Shown here piece by piece: positions 48,798 through 61,029 of a stretch of DNA of 64,000 nt. Position numbers and translations under genes: made by a program. This stretch comes from Climacium dendroides. Taxonomy: Eukaryota; Streptophyta; Bryopsida; Hypnales; Climaciaceae. Location: positions 4,960,001 through 5,024,000 of the forward strand of contig OX467082.1 in assembly GCA_950106755.1 (NCBI GenBank), read 5' to 3'. Position 1 is the first letter of the stretch; every line of letters begins with the position of its first letter. Below the pieces are notes generated by a model. The model had not been told where the DNA came from. It did no database searches and worked only from the letters and a program-made list of their open reading frames with translations.

Positions 48798-51372
48798 TCA
48801 AGGGATTTCAGAGGGGATCTTGGAAGCTCTCAAGTCGGCGAGAAACTTGTCGATGCTCCCCTGCACGGACCCCTCTTTCGAAATGGCTTCCTTCACCTGG
48901 TCTCGCAGCTTGCCCATATTTGCTCTCACCACCTCCCCCTCGGACTCCACCATCAGGGCCCGAACAGCTCGCACCACCTCTTCTTGGGACACAAACGCGT
49001 CCGCTCCTTTGTGCACCTCAACGGCGGCATGCGCTTCGTCCACAAGAAACCTGCAAAGCCAGGAACAATTGCAACAACAGTAGGCTCAGACTGGACCGCA
49101 AGTGACCACGGGATTGAAGCATCTTTCGCGTCACTTGAAGCATTTCTCATCAATATGTAAGGTAGAGGCTCCATTAACCATACAATACATTGGAGGCTCC
49201 ATTGACCATACATGTGAGCTTTGATTTGATAAATGTGAAAAACTTTAGATGGTGAAAAATTCGATGATAGATTGTTGCAGGAAAAGGTTCAGAATTCACT
49301 TGTATGGTGAATGGAGACTTAACATTATGATAGCAGTGTGCTCTTAGAGGGAGATTGGTGTAGAGTTGTGGAGTTACCATTTGGGGCACAAGATGGAAAT
49401 CTATTGAGATCCAGTTTGTTTCACGAGGTATGAGATCGCTTATGCTATCACTAAGAGAGGGAGGTCGTGTACAGCACTACCGTAGTGAAAGGGCAATAGA
49501 TGACCCCATTGATCGTCATTTCAAGATCACTGGCCATGGACATTTAGCCGAGTCATGCACACATCCGGCTTGCTAATAATAAGGTCAAAGGATTTTAGGG
49601 TTCGGATGCTGACCTGGTCAAGTGAATTAGGATTTGGGGACTGACCTGCAATTGTGCCTTTGATCGGCTTGAATTGGCCACGCCAAGAGCGGCACGCCCC
49701 GACAGATGCTCTCCAGAGTGGAGTTCCACCCGCAGTGAGTTAGGAAACCTCCAACAGCAGGATTCGAGAGCACGGCCAGCTGGTTCACCCACTGCCATTG
49801 CACAAAACCCAATCCTCGGGTATGAGCCGTGAAGCTTTCCGGAAGCAGAGGGAGAGCTTCGTCATCTTTGGGACGAACCACGAGGAGAAATGGTTGCTGG
49901 CTGGACTCCAGACCCAAGGCTAGTTCATGTATCTGTCGAACGGACAAAGAGGCGATACTTCCGAAATTTACAAACAGAACTGAAGCCGGTGGTTGTTTGT
50001 CCAACCATTGGAGGTACGGAGCTTCAGGTTCGATTAAGTCTTGGTTTCTTCCATTGCTATGGCTCCGCAATGGCTCCAAGTAGGCGTCGTGCACCAGAGG
50101 TCCAACCGGATATACACTCCGCAGACTAAATCCCTGGAGATCAGAACACGTATAACCTCCTCAATTTAGGGTAAGAAATGAGGGTACAACAGTGGGTACT
50201 GGTGCAAACCCTATCATGCAGTCCAAACAACAACATAAACATAACAACAGTGGGATGTTGTTTGAACTTCCCAGTTGGTTGAATCCTCTGCTGTCACTTA
50301 CAAGAATTGTGGGATTAGAATACAAGGGGTTTGAAAACTGGACAGGTTGTCTTGTCACCTTCGAATGTGCGCGCTGGCGGTAAGGATAAGTGCGCAGAGC
50401 TTCAATGCAAGTGGGCTCCAGATCCTCGAAGGAATTGAGAAAGTAACCCGCAGCGGCTTCTACGGCGGGTTGACAACAGCGATACACATATTGGTCGAAG
50501 AAGTGAAGCCCGAACTGAGAGAGCACAGCGGGGGAAAAATCGGCTTTTCGTACGGGCAAGAGTCCTGGAATGTCCACAAGCTGCGAGCCTTGAGAGGGAT
50601 CCGCGGGCAATATGCCTTGCGCTGCGAGCTCGGGCGTGTAGAGCAGCGTGGCCAGCACTTTGGCCGGGGAAGCGCAGATGACATACCTCGGTATGTTGAA
50701 CTTGTCTGCCACATTCTGTCGGAACAATTTGCACGTGAGTCTAGCCTAATTTTCAGGCGATTTTAATCGATTTTCCCTCATTTTCGATTAAAAAGGGAAA
50801 ATATAAGGAAGTGCGCATAGTTTCCTAAAACCTCAGAACTCTAGTTTCAGAGATCTAGACACTTGGAGGTCGCAACCGAAACGCGCCATCTAAACAAAAT
50901 ATGATCATACTAGACAAGTGATGGGGATCAGCTTCAATGACGCCCGAATTGGCGAACTGACCTGCGTCCAGCCAAGGAAGATGTCGCTGAGGATGCACGT
51001 CACCGACGGGGACTGTGAGGAAACAAAATGCTCTGTCTCGCCTTGGACGCTCTCGACATGGTCCAGAAACGGCAAGTTGGCAGGGCCAGGGTGATCGGGT
51101 CGGATGCCCAGATTCGCCACAGCGATGCCCTCTGCATCGCAAACGTCGAGAAGCTCCGCGGACATGTTGCTGAAGATGTTGGCTACGGTGATGCGGACGC
51201 CATAGGGGACGAACTTCCGCGCCAACTGAACGGCCGCCAAGTTGTGGCCCCTCGCAGGGTATGGAAGCACCAGCAGATGGATCCGAGTCTCCATGGCAGA
51301 CCCATCTACCGCAGGGAGTGGCATGCTGGAGCCCAAATTCACTCGAGATGCATGCAGAGCTGCGAGATGCAT
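48798..51372 (-). CDS. UDP-glycosyltransferase, family 1 (plant UGT)
   Basis: Transfers a sugar from a UDP-sugar to a small hydrophobic acceptor; soluble, cytosolic. Four exons, 50962-51372, 50359-50715, 49646-50133 and 48798-49050, have GTCAGT, GTGACA and GTCAGT donors and in-frame junctions, giving 502 residues. The N-terminus has LLVLPYPARGHN with the catalytic His. The linker has LRSVYPVGPLVHDAYLEPL. The PSPG box starts WVNQLAVLSNPAVGGFLTHC, continues GWNSTLES, and ends WPIQADQ; the final Gln usually means UDP-glucose. The C-terminus is FLVDEAHAAVEVHKG onward. The usual His in VLxHxAVG is Asn here. Start could be ATG 51372, 51321 or 51294; the last lies closest to conserved sequence. Intron 3 (49051-49645) carries a MITE, and another repeat lies about 210 bp upstream. 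The acceptor substrate cannot be read from sequence. Confidence 0.93.
49159..49320. mobile_element. MITE-like repeat in UGT intron 3
   Basis: Left end AAGGTAGAGGCTCCATTAAC and right end GTATGGTGAATGGAGACTT are imperfect inverted repeats. The related copy at 62887-63111 shares ends and interior motifs (TTCACTTG, GGTGAATGGA). No coding capacity; target duplication unclear. Confidence 0.6.
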
Positions 51373-51585
51373 CAAAGAGGAAGCTGCAGAGCTGCGAGAG
51401 AAGCCATGGCCAACCTGCGCGGTACGAGTATTTCAGACCAGGGAAGAGTGATTCCAGGAATGCCTTTTTCTAAGAATTCTTGGTTTAACAATGTCATGAC
51501 ACATTCTTGCTTTTCAATGACAAAGTACTGCCAAAAGTGAGCAAGAAGTACACTCTCTCGAGGGAACAGGCTCTGAAATTGCACA

Positions 51586-51877
51586 GGCTCTAAAACCGTC
51601 CACACTGTCAAATGTACACTTTTTGTACAATGTTGCTTTTTCATAGCCTTTTGCATTGTACAAACAGTGTACATTTAAGAGGTGGGTGATTTTAGAGCCC
51701 TAGGTCATTTCAACTTCAAAATTTTATAACTAATTTCACAAAGCTCCAAAAAATATGGAACAACTTGGGTTAGATGCCAATTCCACTTGTCTTTCAAAGA
51801 GATTTACTGAAAATTATTTTAAGAAGCTTTGCCTCCCCAAAATTTAGTTTTAACTCTTAGGTGGGCAATTTCTGGAC
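51586..51877. mobile_element. MITE-like repeat, copy B, in the UGT upstream region
   Basis: Inverted copy of 19719-20013. Starts GGCTCTAAAACCGTCCAC, includes the GTACA...TGTAC foldback, and ends GTGGGCAATTTCTGGAC. It lies about 210 bp upstream of the first UGT ATG, so it may overlap the promoter. Confidence 0.7.
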
Positions 51878-51879
51878 TT

Positions 51880-53400
51880 GTTACCTTAGTAAGTAGAATT
51901 CAAAGAGCCTAGGCATTGGTTATGGATTCGGATCACTTTTTGGCTCCCAAAATTCATAGTAATTTCAATTTTGGGAATTGAATTACGAAAAATTTGCACC
52001 CCCAATGTTTCCTATCTTTCTATATGGACCAAATTTCCATTGCTTCACATTGCTTATCATCTGTCTTGGGATCGTTTAAGTGATCCACTATAGGTGGCTC
52101 TACCTTGGCATTTGCATAACATTGTTTATTAAAGAGACAAGCTTAGGTCCTTTTTGCATCCTTGACAAAGAGATGCCAACAATGAATAAAATTGTCTTAA
52201 AGTACAAATACCATAAGTGGTTAAAATAAGCATTTTAGCCTATATGATATGGGAAATTCATTGAGAAATTGAACTCAATGTGTACAATAATATAGATGAG
52301 GAAGCATGCAAAAAAAAGATTTTTTTCCTTTAAGAATGAATATTTTATTCAATATAAATGTGAATTCTTCATTTGGACCCATTTTTGTTTTATAGTTTCA
52401 CCTAAAATGGCTACCTTTAGAACTTGTTCCTAATCAAGTATGAGCCAATCAAGTTTTAACAAATTGAATTTTATTCAAATCAACAATAGAACTAGCTATT
52501 GTCAGTTTTAGAACTCCTTGTTGTGCCATTAGAGGGGGAGGGGCATTGTTTATGGTATTTTGGCCATATTTGGCTCCTCAACCAATTCTAAGCCTTGAAT
52601 TAACTAATAAGTCCCTTGCAGATATCTAACAAAGCAGAACATCTTTCCATAATATAGAAGACCATTGTTTGATTATATCATGTTATGTCACCACACATGA
52701 TTGGCCCAAAAACTTGGTGGCCCAAAAATCACAAGTGAATCTTCATTAGAACTTTTCTATTACTTCCAATCACAGGGAGATCACTTAGAGTGTACATTAA
52801 AAACTACATGTGTTAAGATTTTCGTTCTCCTATTTTATGTTCTAAGATTTTAAGGAAAAAAAATATGAAGAGATTCCTCCACTTTGAAAGTTTATGTTGT
52901 AAATTGTTGATATTTTTATTTGTTAATTATAATTAGTTACAAATTTTTGAAGTAAAAAAAATACATTGTAAAGCTGAAAATAATTTTCATACCCCTGTTT
53001 TATTTTATAAAAAATTATTTTAAAAATGAACAAAAATTGCTAAAAATAACTCTCTATTTAAAGTTCATTTTTCTTCAATAATGATGCAATGGTCATCTAA
53101 ATGTATTCTCTATAAATATTTGAGTTGAAAAACATGCCATTTTAGTTCATTTTTCAACCTATTCTAGAAATTATTTCAAATGTTATTTGAGTTGGGAATA
53201 TTTAGCACCCTAAACTTTTAGTCAATATTAAACAAAGTTCAAAACCATAGATTGAAATTGTAGTTCAGTAAAAAATATATAACGGTCCAAAAAACCACTT
53301 GAACTCATGTGGTTTCTTATAGATACACTAAGAGATCTCCCTGAGCCTCCAGGAAGTTCCTAAGGCATTTTTCTATCTATTCCTAATCTATTCATGTGTT
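51880..53400. other. AT-rich intergenic DNA with dispersed repeat copy
   Basis: 52860-53170 is the inverted counterpart of 6390-6830 (TTTTTGAAGTAAAAA, GCAATGGTCATCTAAATG and CATGCCATTTTAGT landmarks). No gene is seen. Confidence 0.55.
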
Positions 53401-54560
53401 TTTGAGGTCAATTCAATTTAAAACAATCCCACCTCATTCGGTCAATATGATCTAATCCTTGTATATGCTTTTAGTATTTCATATGTTGCCGGATTGTGAT
53501 AATTTCTTCTCACGCACCATTTATTTGTCTCTTCACAATCCCATGATTAGCATGATTAGAGGAGGTGCTCACAAAAAAACCCAATTTATAGTCAAACCGC
53601 TTGCGGCCATTTGTTGGCTCTCATGTAATGCCCCAAAGGGTAGTTGCATGGATGAGTGGATCAAAAGTGACCCCCGTGGCTTCATTAGAAGTCACTAAAA
53701 ATGAAGGCTATTTTCTTTGATGACTACTACATTGGAAATAAGCAAAAAAAATTCAAAGTGAAGGGCAGCCCACCTTAATCTTGAATATTCTAAACTAGAA
53801 CACAATAGAAAAAATAATGATAATAATGATAATTTTGATAATTACTTAACATAAAAAATATCTCCCAAATTTGACCTTCATTTTGGCTTCTAAAAAGTTC
53901 CTATTTCTATATTAGGAAAAGTTTTTATAATATAGAAAGCATTCATTGAAGCAAAACCTTAGGAGCACTCATAACAAAGTTACTAGAAAATATTTAAATA
54001 TACCTATATTCTCAAAAAAATCCTTGTGTAATGTTTTGTTCAATTGGAACAAGTCTATATACTATCTATTAAAAATTGAAAGTTCTTAAACCAAGTATAT
54101 AAATGTTTTAATCATCAAGTTGTTAAGTATTTTGGGCAAAAATTTGTGAAAAGATTTGACTATTTATGGCCCAGAGCCTTTGTAATGATAACATTTTCTA
54201 AAAACATATTTGTGGCTAGTTTATTGAGACACTCATCCAAGCATCTATCCAAAAGAGAGTCAACATTGGATATTCTCCATGACAAAAAATATTAAAAATT
54301 GCATAAAAGCCAATTCACCCACTTTTCACCAAGCTTGTCACAAATATGTCTCATTAGAGAAGTAAATCAAAAAGTTAGAGACTCATAAAAAAAATTCTCA
54401 CATACTACAACATGTTCCTTATGGCTAAGGCCCTGTGTTAGTTTGTGCACCACCCATTCTTCCTAGCCTTTTCAATAGCATCCCCTTCCTTGCCTATATA
54501 CAAAATCAAAAAAATATAAATATCAACTTGGGTTTGAAACAATAACTCAAACTAAGTTAG
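53400..54560 (-). pseudogene. piggyBac-type transposase relic 2
   Basis: Closely related to relic 1: 53430-53530 matches 42165-42270 (minus frame with GLDHIDRMR), and 54290-54545 matches 42405-42660, including the CTAAGGCCCTGTGTTAG line that encodes the LTQGLDYKG block in relic 1. The middle (about 53700-54290) is unrelated extra sequence, probably a later insertion. Highly degraded; no long open frame. Confidence 0.75.
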
Positions 54561-54577
54561 CAAGCACTTACTACCTA

Positions 54578-54670
54578 TTTTGAGTGGATATTGGCTAGCA
54601 GTTATTACTTGTTTTGAACGGATAGTGGTAGGCAATTACTGCTTGTTTTGAATGGAAAGTGATAAACTTG
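54578..54670. repeat. 34-bp tandem repeat, three units
   Basis: TTTTGAGTGGATATTGG, TTTTGAACGGATAGTGG and TTTTGAATGGAAAGTG recur at 34-base spacing (54578, 54612, 54646), separated by ATTACT(G)CTTG-type text. Confidence 0.75.
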
Positions 54671-55293
54671 TCACATTTTGTTAAAACCATACATAAATTA
54701 TAGGAGTATACATGTCATTTTCACATTGATCATCAAACTTTTATACAAATTTTGAAAGTGATACATGTGTCATTTTTTGATGAATGTAAAACTTTTTACA
54801 CATAAAATCATCAAAAGGATATACATGTAGTTTTTTTTTTGTTTTTTTTTTAAACTTCAAAATTTTCATTCCAAAAAAACAAAAGAATTACAAAAGTCAA
54901 GAACTAGTATGCATCCCATTGTCCACAACACTCTCTAAGAAAAAATTGGTTGTGTATCTACACATCAAACCCAAAAGAATTACATACTTGAATTTCTTTG
55001 AACTCATATAACTTTCAATCCTATTTTCAAAACCTTACTCACTTTCTCAAGTGATTAAAAGGAAGATTTGACCTTACCTTCTACTAGACTAGTTGTGTAG
55101 ACAATATTTTTGTAAGAAACTTTTGTATATACCTCATGCAAGCTCTTGCATTCATATGGATGGAAAATGAACATTGTGAGTAGCTAACTAAGGGATCACA
55201 TTGATCATATTGCACAATTAACACAATCCTAATTGCAAAACCTTAATTCATTGCAAAAATACAAGAATACCATCAAATTCACAACCTAGCTTT

Positions 55294-55520
55294 CACTATA
55301 AGAAACCAAAATTTATTGATGTCAAAAGGAACGGATTTTAGGTGATATTGAAAAAAACAAACCCATGTTTTTATGTCAACAATGATGTCCAATATAACAT
55401 CAATGGACATTGTTGTTGACATAAAAACATGGGTTTGTTTTTTATGTCACCTTTGATGTCACCTAAAATCCGTTCCTTTTGATGTCAATCCGTCACGTAA
55501 AACAAGGTTTTCTTATAGTG
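55294..55520. mobile_element. CACTA-type foldback MITE, 227 bp
   Basis: Ends CACTATAAGAAA and TTTCTTATAGTG (one extra T inside the right arm), with both arms complementary over about 110 bp. The 3-bp duplication TTT flanks it (55291-55293 and 55521-55523). The arms carry GATGTCAAAAGGAACGGATT and AACAAACCCATGTTTTTATG with their complements. Confidence 0.9.
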
Positions 55521-55529
55521 TTTTGTCAC

Positions 55530-57430
55530 AGTAGAAACAAATATGTCAAGTATGCAATCACTGACATGCTTAGCATGCAATCATGCAACTTGTACATGAA
55601 TGCATAACCTCCTTGCTAAACTCTAATGAAACATAGGCAAACTATTAAACCCTATACCATTATAAAAACACTAGAACACTATCCAATTCACTCAGACAAC
55701 TCTTGTCACAGCAAAAAGTAAATTGAAGCATCAAATTAATTACACAAAAATCACTAAGATATTAAGCATGCAATCTCATCATCAAGAGGTAAGGTAAGCA
55801 CACCATTGACTGCACACAGTGTAAAACCAAATATAAATGAGACAACCACTATACATTTACCAACATTTGGAACAATATCCAAAATGATGGGAACACATTT
55901 GAATGAATCTATTCATGTATGGATGAACTTTTGTAATAGTTGACAATCTTTCTAGATGGATGTTGAATATATACAACAGATGCAAAACTAAAGGATTCTT
56001 TAAGAACTCAGATGGAACCCCTACTCTACAAAAATAAGAAACATTGTAGGTTGCGACAAATGCTATAGAGATGAGAGCAAGAAGCATCGCAAGCTACGGA
56101 GAGAGGCAATGGAAGTGAAAGCAAGAAATATTGTAGGTTATGGAATGATACTAAGGAGATGAGTGCGAGAATTATTTTCAAAACATAGTTTGAGGAATAG
56201 TACAAGAATTCTTCGAGGATTTGTAAACAAGTCTACACATCCCCTTTAAGCAGCATCCAAACTAGTGTTCTCTAAAGTGGCTAAATTTAGTTTTGGTGGG
56301 CTAAATGTTCATTGTAAAAATCAAGGGGGAAATGAAGATTTTCACAATTTTATCAACAATGTTGGCATTAAGATGACAAAATACATATTCATGACGTCAA
56401 AAATTAGGGTTAGCATTTTTTTACTTGCACTGTCGGATCTTTGCAAGTCGGCTCCATTACAATTGTCGATTTCACTATCGCACACTTCCTTTCACTTCCC
56501 TTTTTTGTAGCTATCTTCTTCTTCCTACATTAGGGTTTAGCACTTGTATTTACTTGGACACATTCATTACTCCTCCTCTTGCACTTGCATTTACTCCTCT
56601 CGCATTCATTCTATTTTAAATTATTTATTTATTCCTTAGCCAATTGCAGTATTGCGTTGCTTTGGCTTTCAATGTACATCACCATTTTCTAGAATCAAGA
56701 CTTGGAAGCGTCAATTCCTTGGGACTTTGGGAGACGTTGGCTACAACTGTCTTGCGTATTCACTTCAATTTGGAAATAGAGGTTGCCTAGATTGAATATT
56801 ATCTTGATGTTCTGTAATTTCAAATTGGGCATGCTGGCGCGACAAGCAATGATGCATTTCAGTGATTTTTATTTTGGTCGGTAAAAGAATGCAAAGTGAG
56901 TAACTTTTGGCAACAATTTTAAGTGCCTTGGTTGAATTGTGATCCATGCATGAGCCGCATACATCTCTCTCTATCTCTCCCAGTTTGATTTTTTGTCCCT
57001 TGTATTTTGAAATTGTTGGTTTGTTGCTTCTCTTTGTGTCCTTTAGTTCTTGTTTTCTAGGTTGCCTATTTGTAATTTGTATTGCTTGGAGTTTTCCTTG
57101 CGGGTGCAGGCTTTTGTTGTTCAATGGTGTCAAAACTGAAGTTGCCCAACAACTTTTGAGTTTGGATGTTTGCTTCATCCCGCAACACGCATGGTCTGGG
57201 GAAATACTTGTCGGGAGGTCACGCGCCTATTGCCCAAGAGTTGACGTACATTTCTGAAATGCAACTCCTTGATTTGTTACAACAAACCAATCCCCTACTT
57301 TCTTTCTTTATCTGAGGTCATGGTGATTTCAAAGGCTCTTTCTAATCTGGTGTTTGAAATCACAAGTGTTAAGAAGGAAAAGAAACCATAGAAAAGAAGA
57401 AAAGTTGCACCTACGACTATTACATGGAGG
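55530..57430. other. unassigned AT-rich stretch upstream of the hAT relic
   Basis: Open frames up to about 137 codons overlap on opposite strands (for example 56765-57178 and 56946-57257) and show no family signature. Part may be the 5' flank of the hAT element. No gene called. Confidence 0.4.
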
Positions 57431-57439
57431 TGGTAAGAG

Positions 57440-58850
57440 ATGTGGGCAGCAAAATTTACTTGGGCTGCGTGGAAATTCAACGTAGTAGACAATTTCACCG
57501 ACGTGGTGTGCAAGAACTGTAGCAACGTCATTGGTAGAAGGAAAATTATGGTGCCAAAGGGCGACAACCTAGAAAAACATGAGGAAAGAGAATCTGCAAA
57601 TTCAATGGCGAGCCCTTCTCCCATTTGAAGCAAGGTGATATATGTGAAGCAAGATTGCAAACATTTGCAATTCAATAAGGTGTGGGCAGCGTGGAGGCTA
57701 GTCGGCATTGTTGCTAATCAACTTGTAGCTAGCTTAGAGGGGAAAGCAAGTAGGAAAGGAGTACAATTCTAAACCTTATTTCAGATTCTTTCTTCTGGTC
57801 GTCCTATGTACAATTATGAATGCGAGTAGTACTTATTGAGGTATTTGAAGGTAAAGAGTGTACCCCGAAAACATTGGTCGGAGACGTTTGGCTGGAAGAT
57901 GAGCGAATACCTTCACGCTTGTGTCATATGTGTCTTAACTATCTTTAAGGTTGTTGTCAAATCTGCCAAATGTCTCTATTAGCACTGATGAAGTGATAGC
58001 AGTAGACAATATTTCGTGGGTAGGGGTGCAAGTTTATTCTATTGATTCATGGGAGAGAATCTCACATCTCTTGTATCTTTCTTGTGTATGTGATAGTAGG
58101 ACTGTAAATCACTTGACTGATGTCATTATGCATATGTTACTAGGCAAAGGAGGCCTGATGCGTGAATAGATTGCCAAAAAACTTGTCTCCTTCAGGGAAA
58201 ATGGAATGTCTACTTTTTAAGGTTCAAAAAATGGGTTCTCAACCCAGATTTCCAACAACTAGGCTCCATTTTGCCTTGCAACTAGTTGTGCAAGTCACCG
58301 CTTAAATCTTATTGTTGAAACTCTTTTCAACTATCTTATAATCTCACGTTTGGAGGCTTTGTGTTAGCCATTATATTTTGGCTTTTGCTATAGCTATAAA
58401 CAACACACTGAGTTTCGAAAGCTTATTGATCTCAAGGAAACTAAGGGTTTAAAAATATTGAGGAATGTTGACACTTGTTGGACCTTAATGCGCAACCCAG
58501 TTCAACAAATTATGTCTGAGTATAAGACCTTGTTGGTCAAAATGGGACTTCACATGGCTTCTATTGGCCAAAAGACAACAATGCGGTAGCCAAAAACTTC
58601 AACTACCTTGCAGATATTGAAGTGTTGTTGTCTCTAGCTTATTTCATACCAATGTTGAATGCTATCCATTGTTTAATTAAGTTTTCACAGTCTCATGATG
58701 TTTTTATTTGTAACTTCCTTCAATCAATCAAGGTTTGTTAGACCAATTTGTTTAAGATGTTTGTAGAAGAATCTACTTTCTTTACCACAACTGAGTTCAA
58801 GTAGTATCAGGAGCTCATTTCCTTTTCTTGTGCCCAAATCCCTCTGGAAT
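57440..58850 (+). pseudogene. hAT-type transposase relic with BED-like zinc finger
   Basis: In order on the plus strand: VVCKNCSNVIGRRKIMVPKG followed by DNLEKHEERES (a C-x2-C with a later H, BED-like), KHWSETFGWKM, ISTDEVIAVDNISW (57951-58166 open), IAKKLVSFRENGMSTF, CASHRLNLIVETL, ILRNVDTCWTLMRNP with MSEYKTLLVKMG, and NFNYLADIEVLLSLAYF with IKFSQSHDVFI. The C-x-x-HRLNL and DEV blocks are features of hAT-related transposases. Stops and at least three frame changes make it inactive. Terminal repeats were not located. Confidence 0.8.
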
Positions 58851-59519
58851 AGAGGAAGACTCCTTAAAACAATGAGAGCAACAATTTACCGTTGTTGTGT
58901 TGAGAGCGGTCTGCCTTGGAAAATCACAGGGATTCTAACTGCAATTAGATATGACTTAGGAATGAAAGATTTTGTAGAACAATAAATTTTATTGATGTTC
59001 ATGAATCTTTGAACTTGGTCTTCAAATCTTATACATGGTTGTCAAATCTTCCAGTCTTCAATCTTCAAACTCCTCCCCGTTGGCCTATCCTGTGGTGGCT
59101 CTATAAAGATAAGGGTAAAAATAAGGTGATAAGAACCTATGGCTTTGGAGGGGTAAAACGAGACGGCCAAACCACGAGTTGACCATCTGAAGAATTGGCT
59201 CTTAAATTTCAAATCCACGATGATCAAGAAGCGCCTTTCACTAGTGAGAACAACAAATAAGATTGACCATGTGGGTGATCAATCCCACTTCGTCGCCACA
59301 AACACAAAACAGGGTTAATATTGGATACCCACAAAGCCCGCAATTAGTTTACGATGTTGAAAAGAAAACAACAAGCCTCCAAAATCAGTTAGGAATAACA
59401 ATAAAAAGACAACGAGCCTCCAAATTTGGCTAGGAATAACAAGCCATAAGCCACAATACACGAATCTTCAATTTTCAACTTGAAGTTCAAATTTTCATTT
59501 CAAAACTTCACCCCAACTT

Positions 59520-60200
59520 CAAAGTTGAACTTTGAATGAACACCACTGCTGCTTCACAACTCTAAATGGAATGAATGATAGCTCTCTAGAAAGCTAATAC
59601 AATTTTCTACACTTCCTCCAAATTTCAACTCATTTCAATACTCTGATTAATATCCATGGCCGTCCAAAGTTTCAGCCTTTAAAAGTGAGGGTAGCAGACC
59701 CTTCTTTACTCCTACACTCACAACTCATTCATAAGTGCTTCAATCACATTGCATGATATCTTTTTAGAAAGTTAACAAAATTTCACACATCCTCTCAAAA
59801 CTTCAAATAAAACTAATACTCTGTCCATTTTTTATGGCCACTCAAAATTTTGGCCTCTAAAATTAAGGGCAGCAGACCCTTCTTCACTTCTACACTCACA
59901 ACTCATTCATAAATGCTTCAAATTGAATGCATGATAGCTTCATAGAAAGTTAACAACATTTCCTACACTAACTCAAAGTTTCATTGCAAACAAAAGACCT
60001 GTTCATCTTCTATGGTTGGTCGAAGTCTCAGCCGTAGCCCCTCTTCATAGAAAGCAACAAACCTCCCTCTACTCAAACAAGCACAAATTTTGAACACTAA
60101 CTCCAAATCAAGTAAATGATATCAATTTAAAAACAAGACATCATGTCGCACATCTCCTCTAATTTTCATTCCAAAATTCTTAAGACTCCACACACTATGG
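59520..60200. repeat. about 178-bp tandem repeat, roughly four diverged units
   Basis: Units share TACACTCACAACTCATTCAT, GCATGATA-like, AGAAAGTTAACAA and GGCAGCAGACCCTTCTT lines. The GCAGACCCTTCTT landmark occurs at about 59694 and 59872, giving a 178-bp period. The first and fourth units are less well matched. It resembles a small satellite array. Confidence 0.75.
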
Positions 60201-60752
60201 GTCTCCAAACATTCAGGTTCCCCAAACTACAACGAAAGAAAAGATGAATAATCTTCACCTTTTTCTCTACTTTATCAACAACTTCCCACCACACAAGCAA
60301 GTGGACATCAGCCCAAAACTTGCTTCTAAAGCTAATTTGCAACTATTGACCTTCATATTTGACACCACAACTATTTCTTTATCTTTAATTTAGAAGGAAA
60401 ATCACTTCAAAGTCCACTTAGAAGGCAAACTAATTCCATCTTTTCCTTTGACAACTATAACCATACAAAATAATTTTTATAAAATACTTCGAACATGGAT
60501 TTAAGTGTTAACATCAAACCAATGTCTATTAGAGGTAAAAAAATAGAATTTCAAGACAATCTTCACTCCATCTGCAAAAACTTGAAAATGCATTTGATAG
60601 TCTTAGCGACATATTTAGCACGATTCGCCTTTATTAAGGGATTGACCAGCCCTTCTAACTATTGTTGGTGACTACAATTTCCCTTAATTGGCCTGACTAT
60701 ACAATAGTATTGGTCGCCGTTTAGACCCTCAACATCCTTCACATGTTACTTC

Positions 60753-61025
60753 ATGGCTACCAGGTTCAACACATCCAACCTACAAACAAGATTACCAACG
60801 TGCAAGCATCCTGTTGAAGATTTTTGTGCCATCGCTACTCTATACGAGGCTGCTTTGGCGGTCAAGAAGGCCCAACTTCATCTTGTAGATGCTTATATAG
60901 CAATGCAAGATCCCATGGCAGAAGTGGTTCCTCCAACAGTTGTAATAATGAAAGCTCAAATTCAGCTTCCGGTTGAGTCTCTTCATCTTGAAGCTCAGAA
61001 AAAATCCTCGAATTCAACATTCTAA
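60753..61025 (+). CDS. hypothetical 90-residue open frame
   Basis: Starts at ATG and encodes an alanine- and glutamine-rich stretch with an amphipathic part (EAALAVKKAQLHLVDAYIAM). No family recognised, no introns assigned, and repeats on both sides. It could be a fragment of a transposon gag-like gene or chance. Confidence 0.2.
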   Translation: MATRFNTSNLQTRLPTCKHPVEDFCAIATLYEAALAVKKAQLHLVDAYIAMQDPMAEVVPPTVVIMKAQIQLPVESLHLEAQKKSSNSTF

Positions 61026-61029
61026 ATTT

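Noticed and set aside
50347..51540. plus-strand frames of 139 and 170 codons
   Set aside because: They lie antisense to UGT exons 1 and 2 and have no family signature of their own.
57295..57708. 137-codon minus frame with hydrophobic stretches
   Set aside because: Antisense to the hAT relic's zinc-finger segment, which has recognisable order of motifs.
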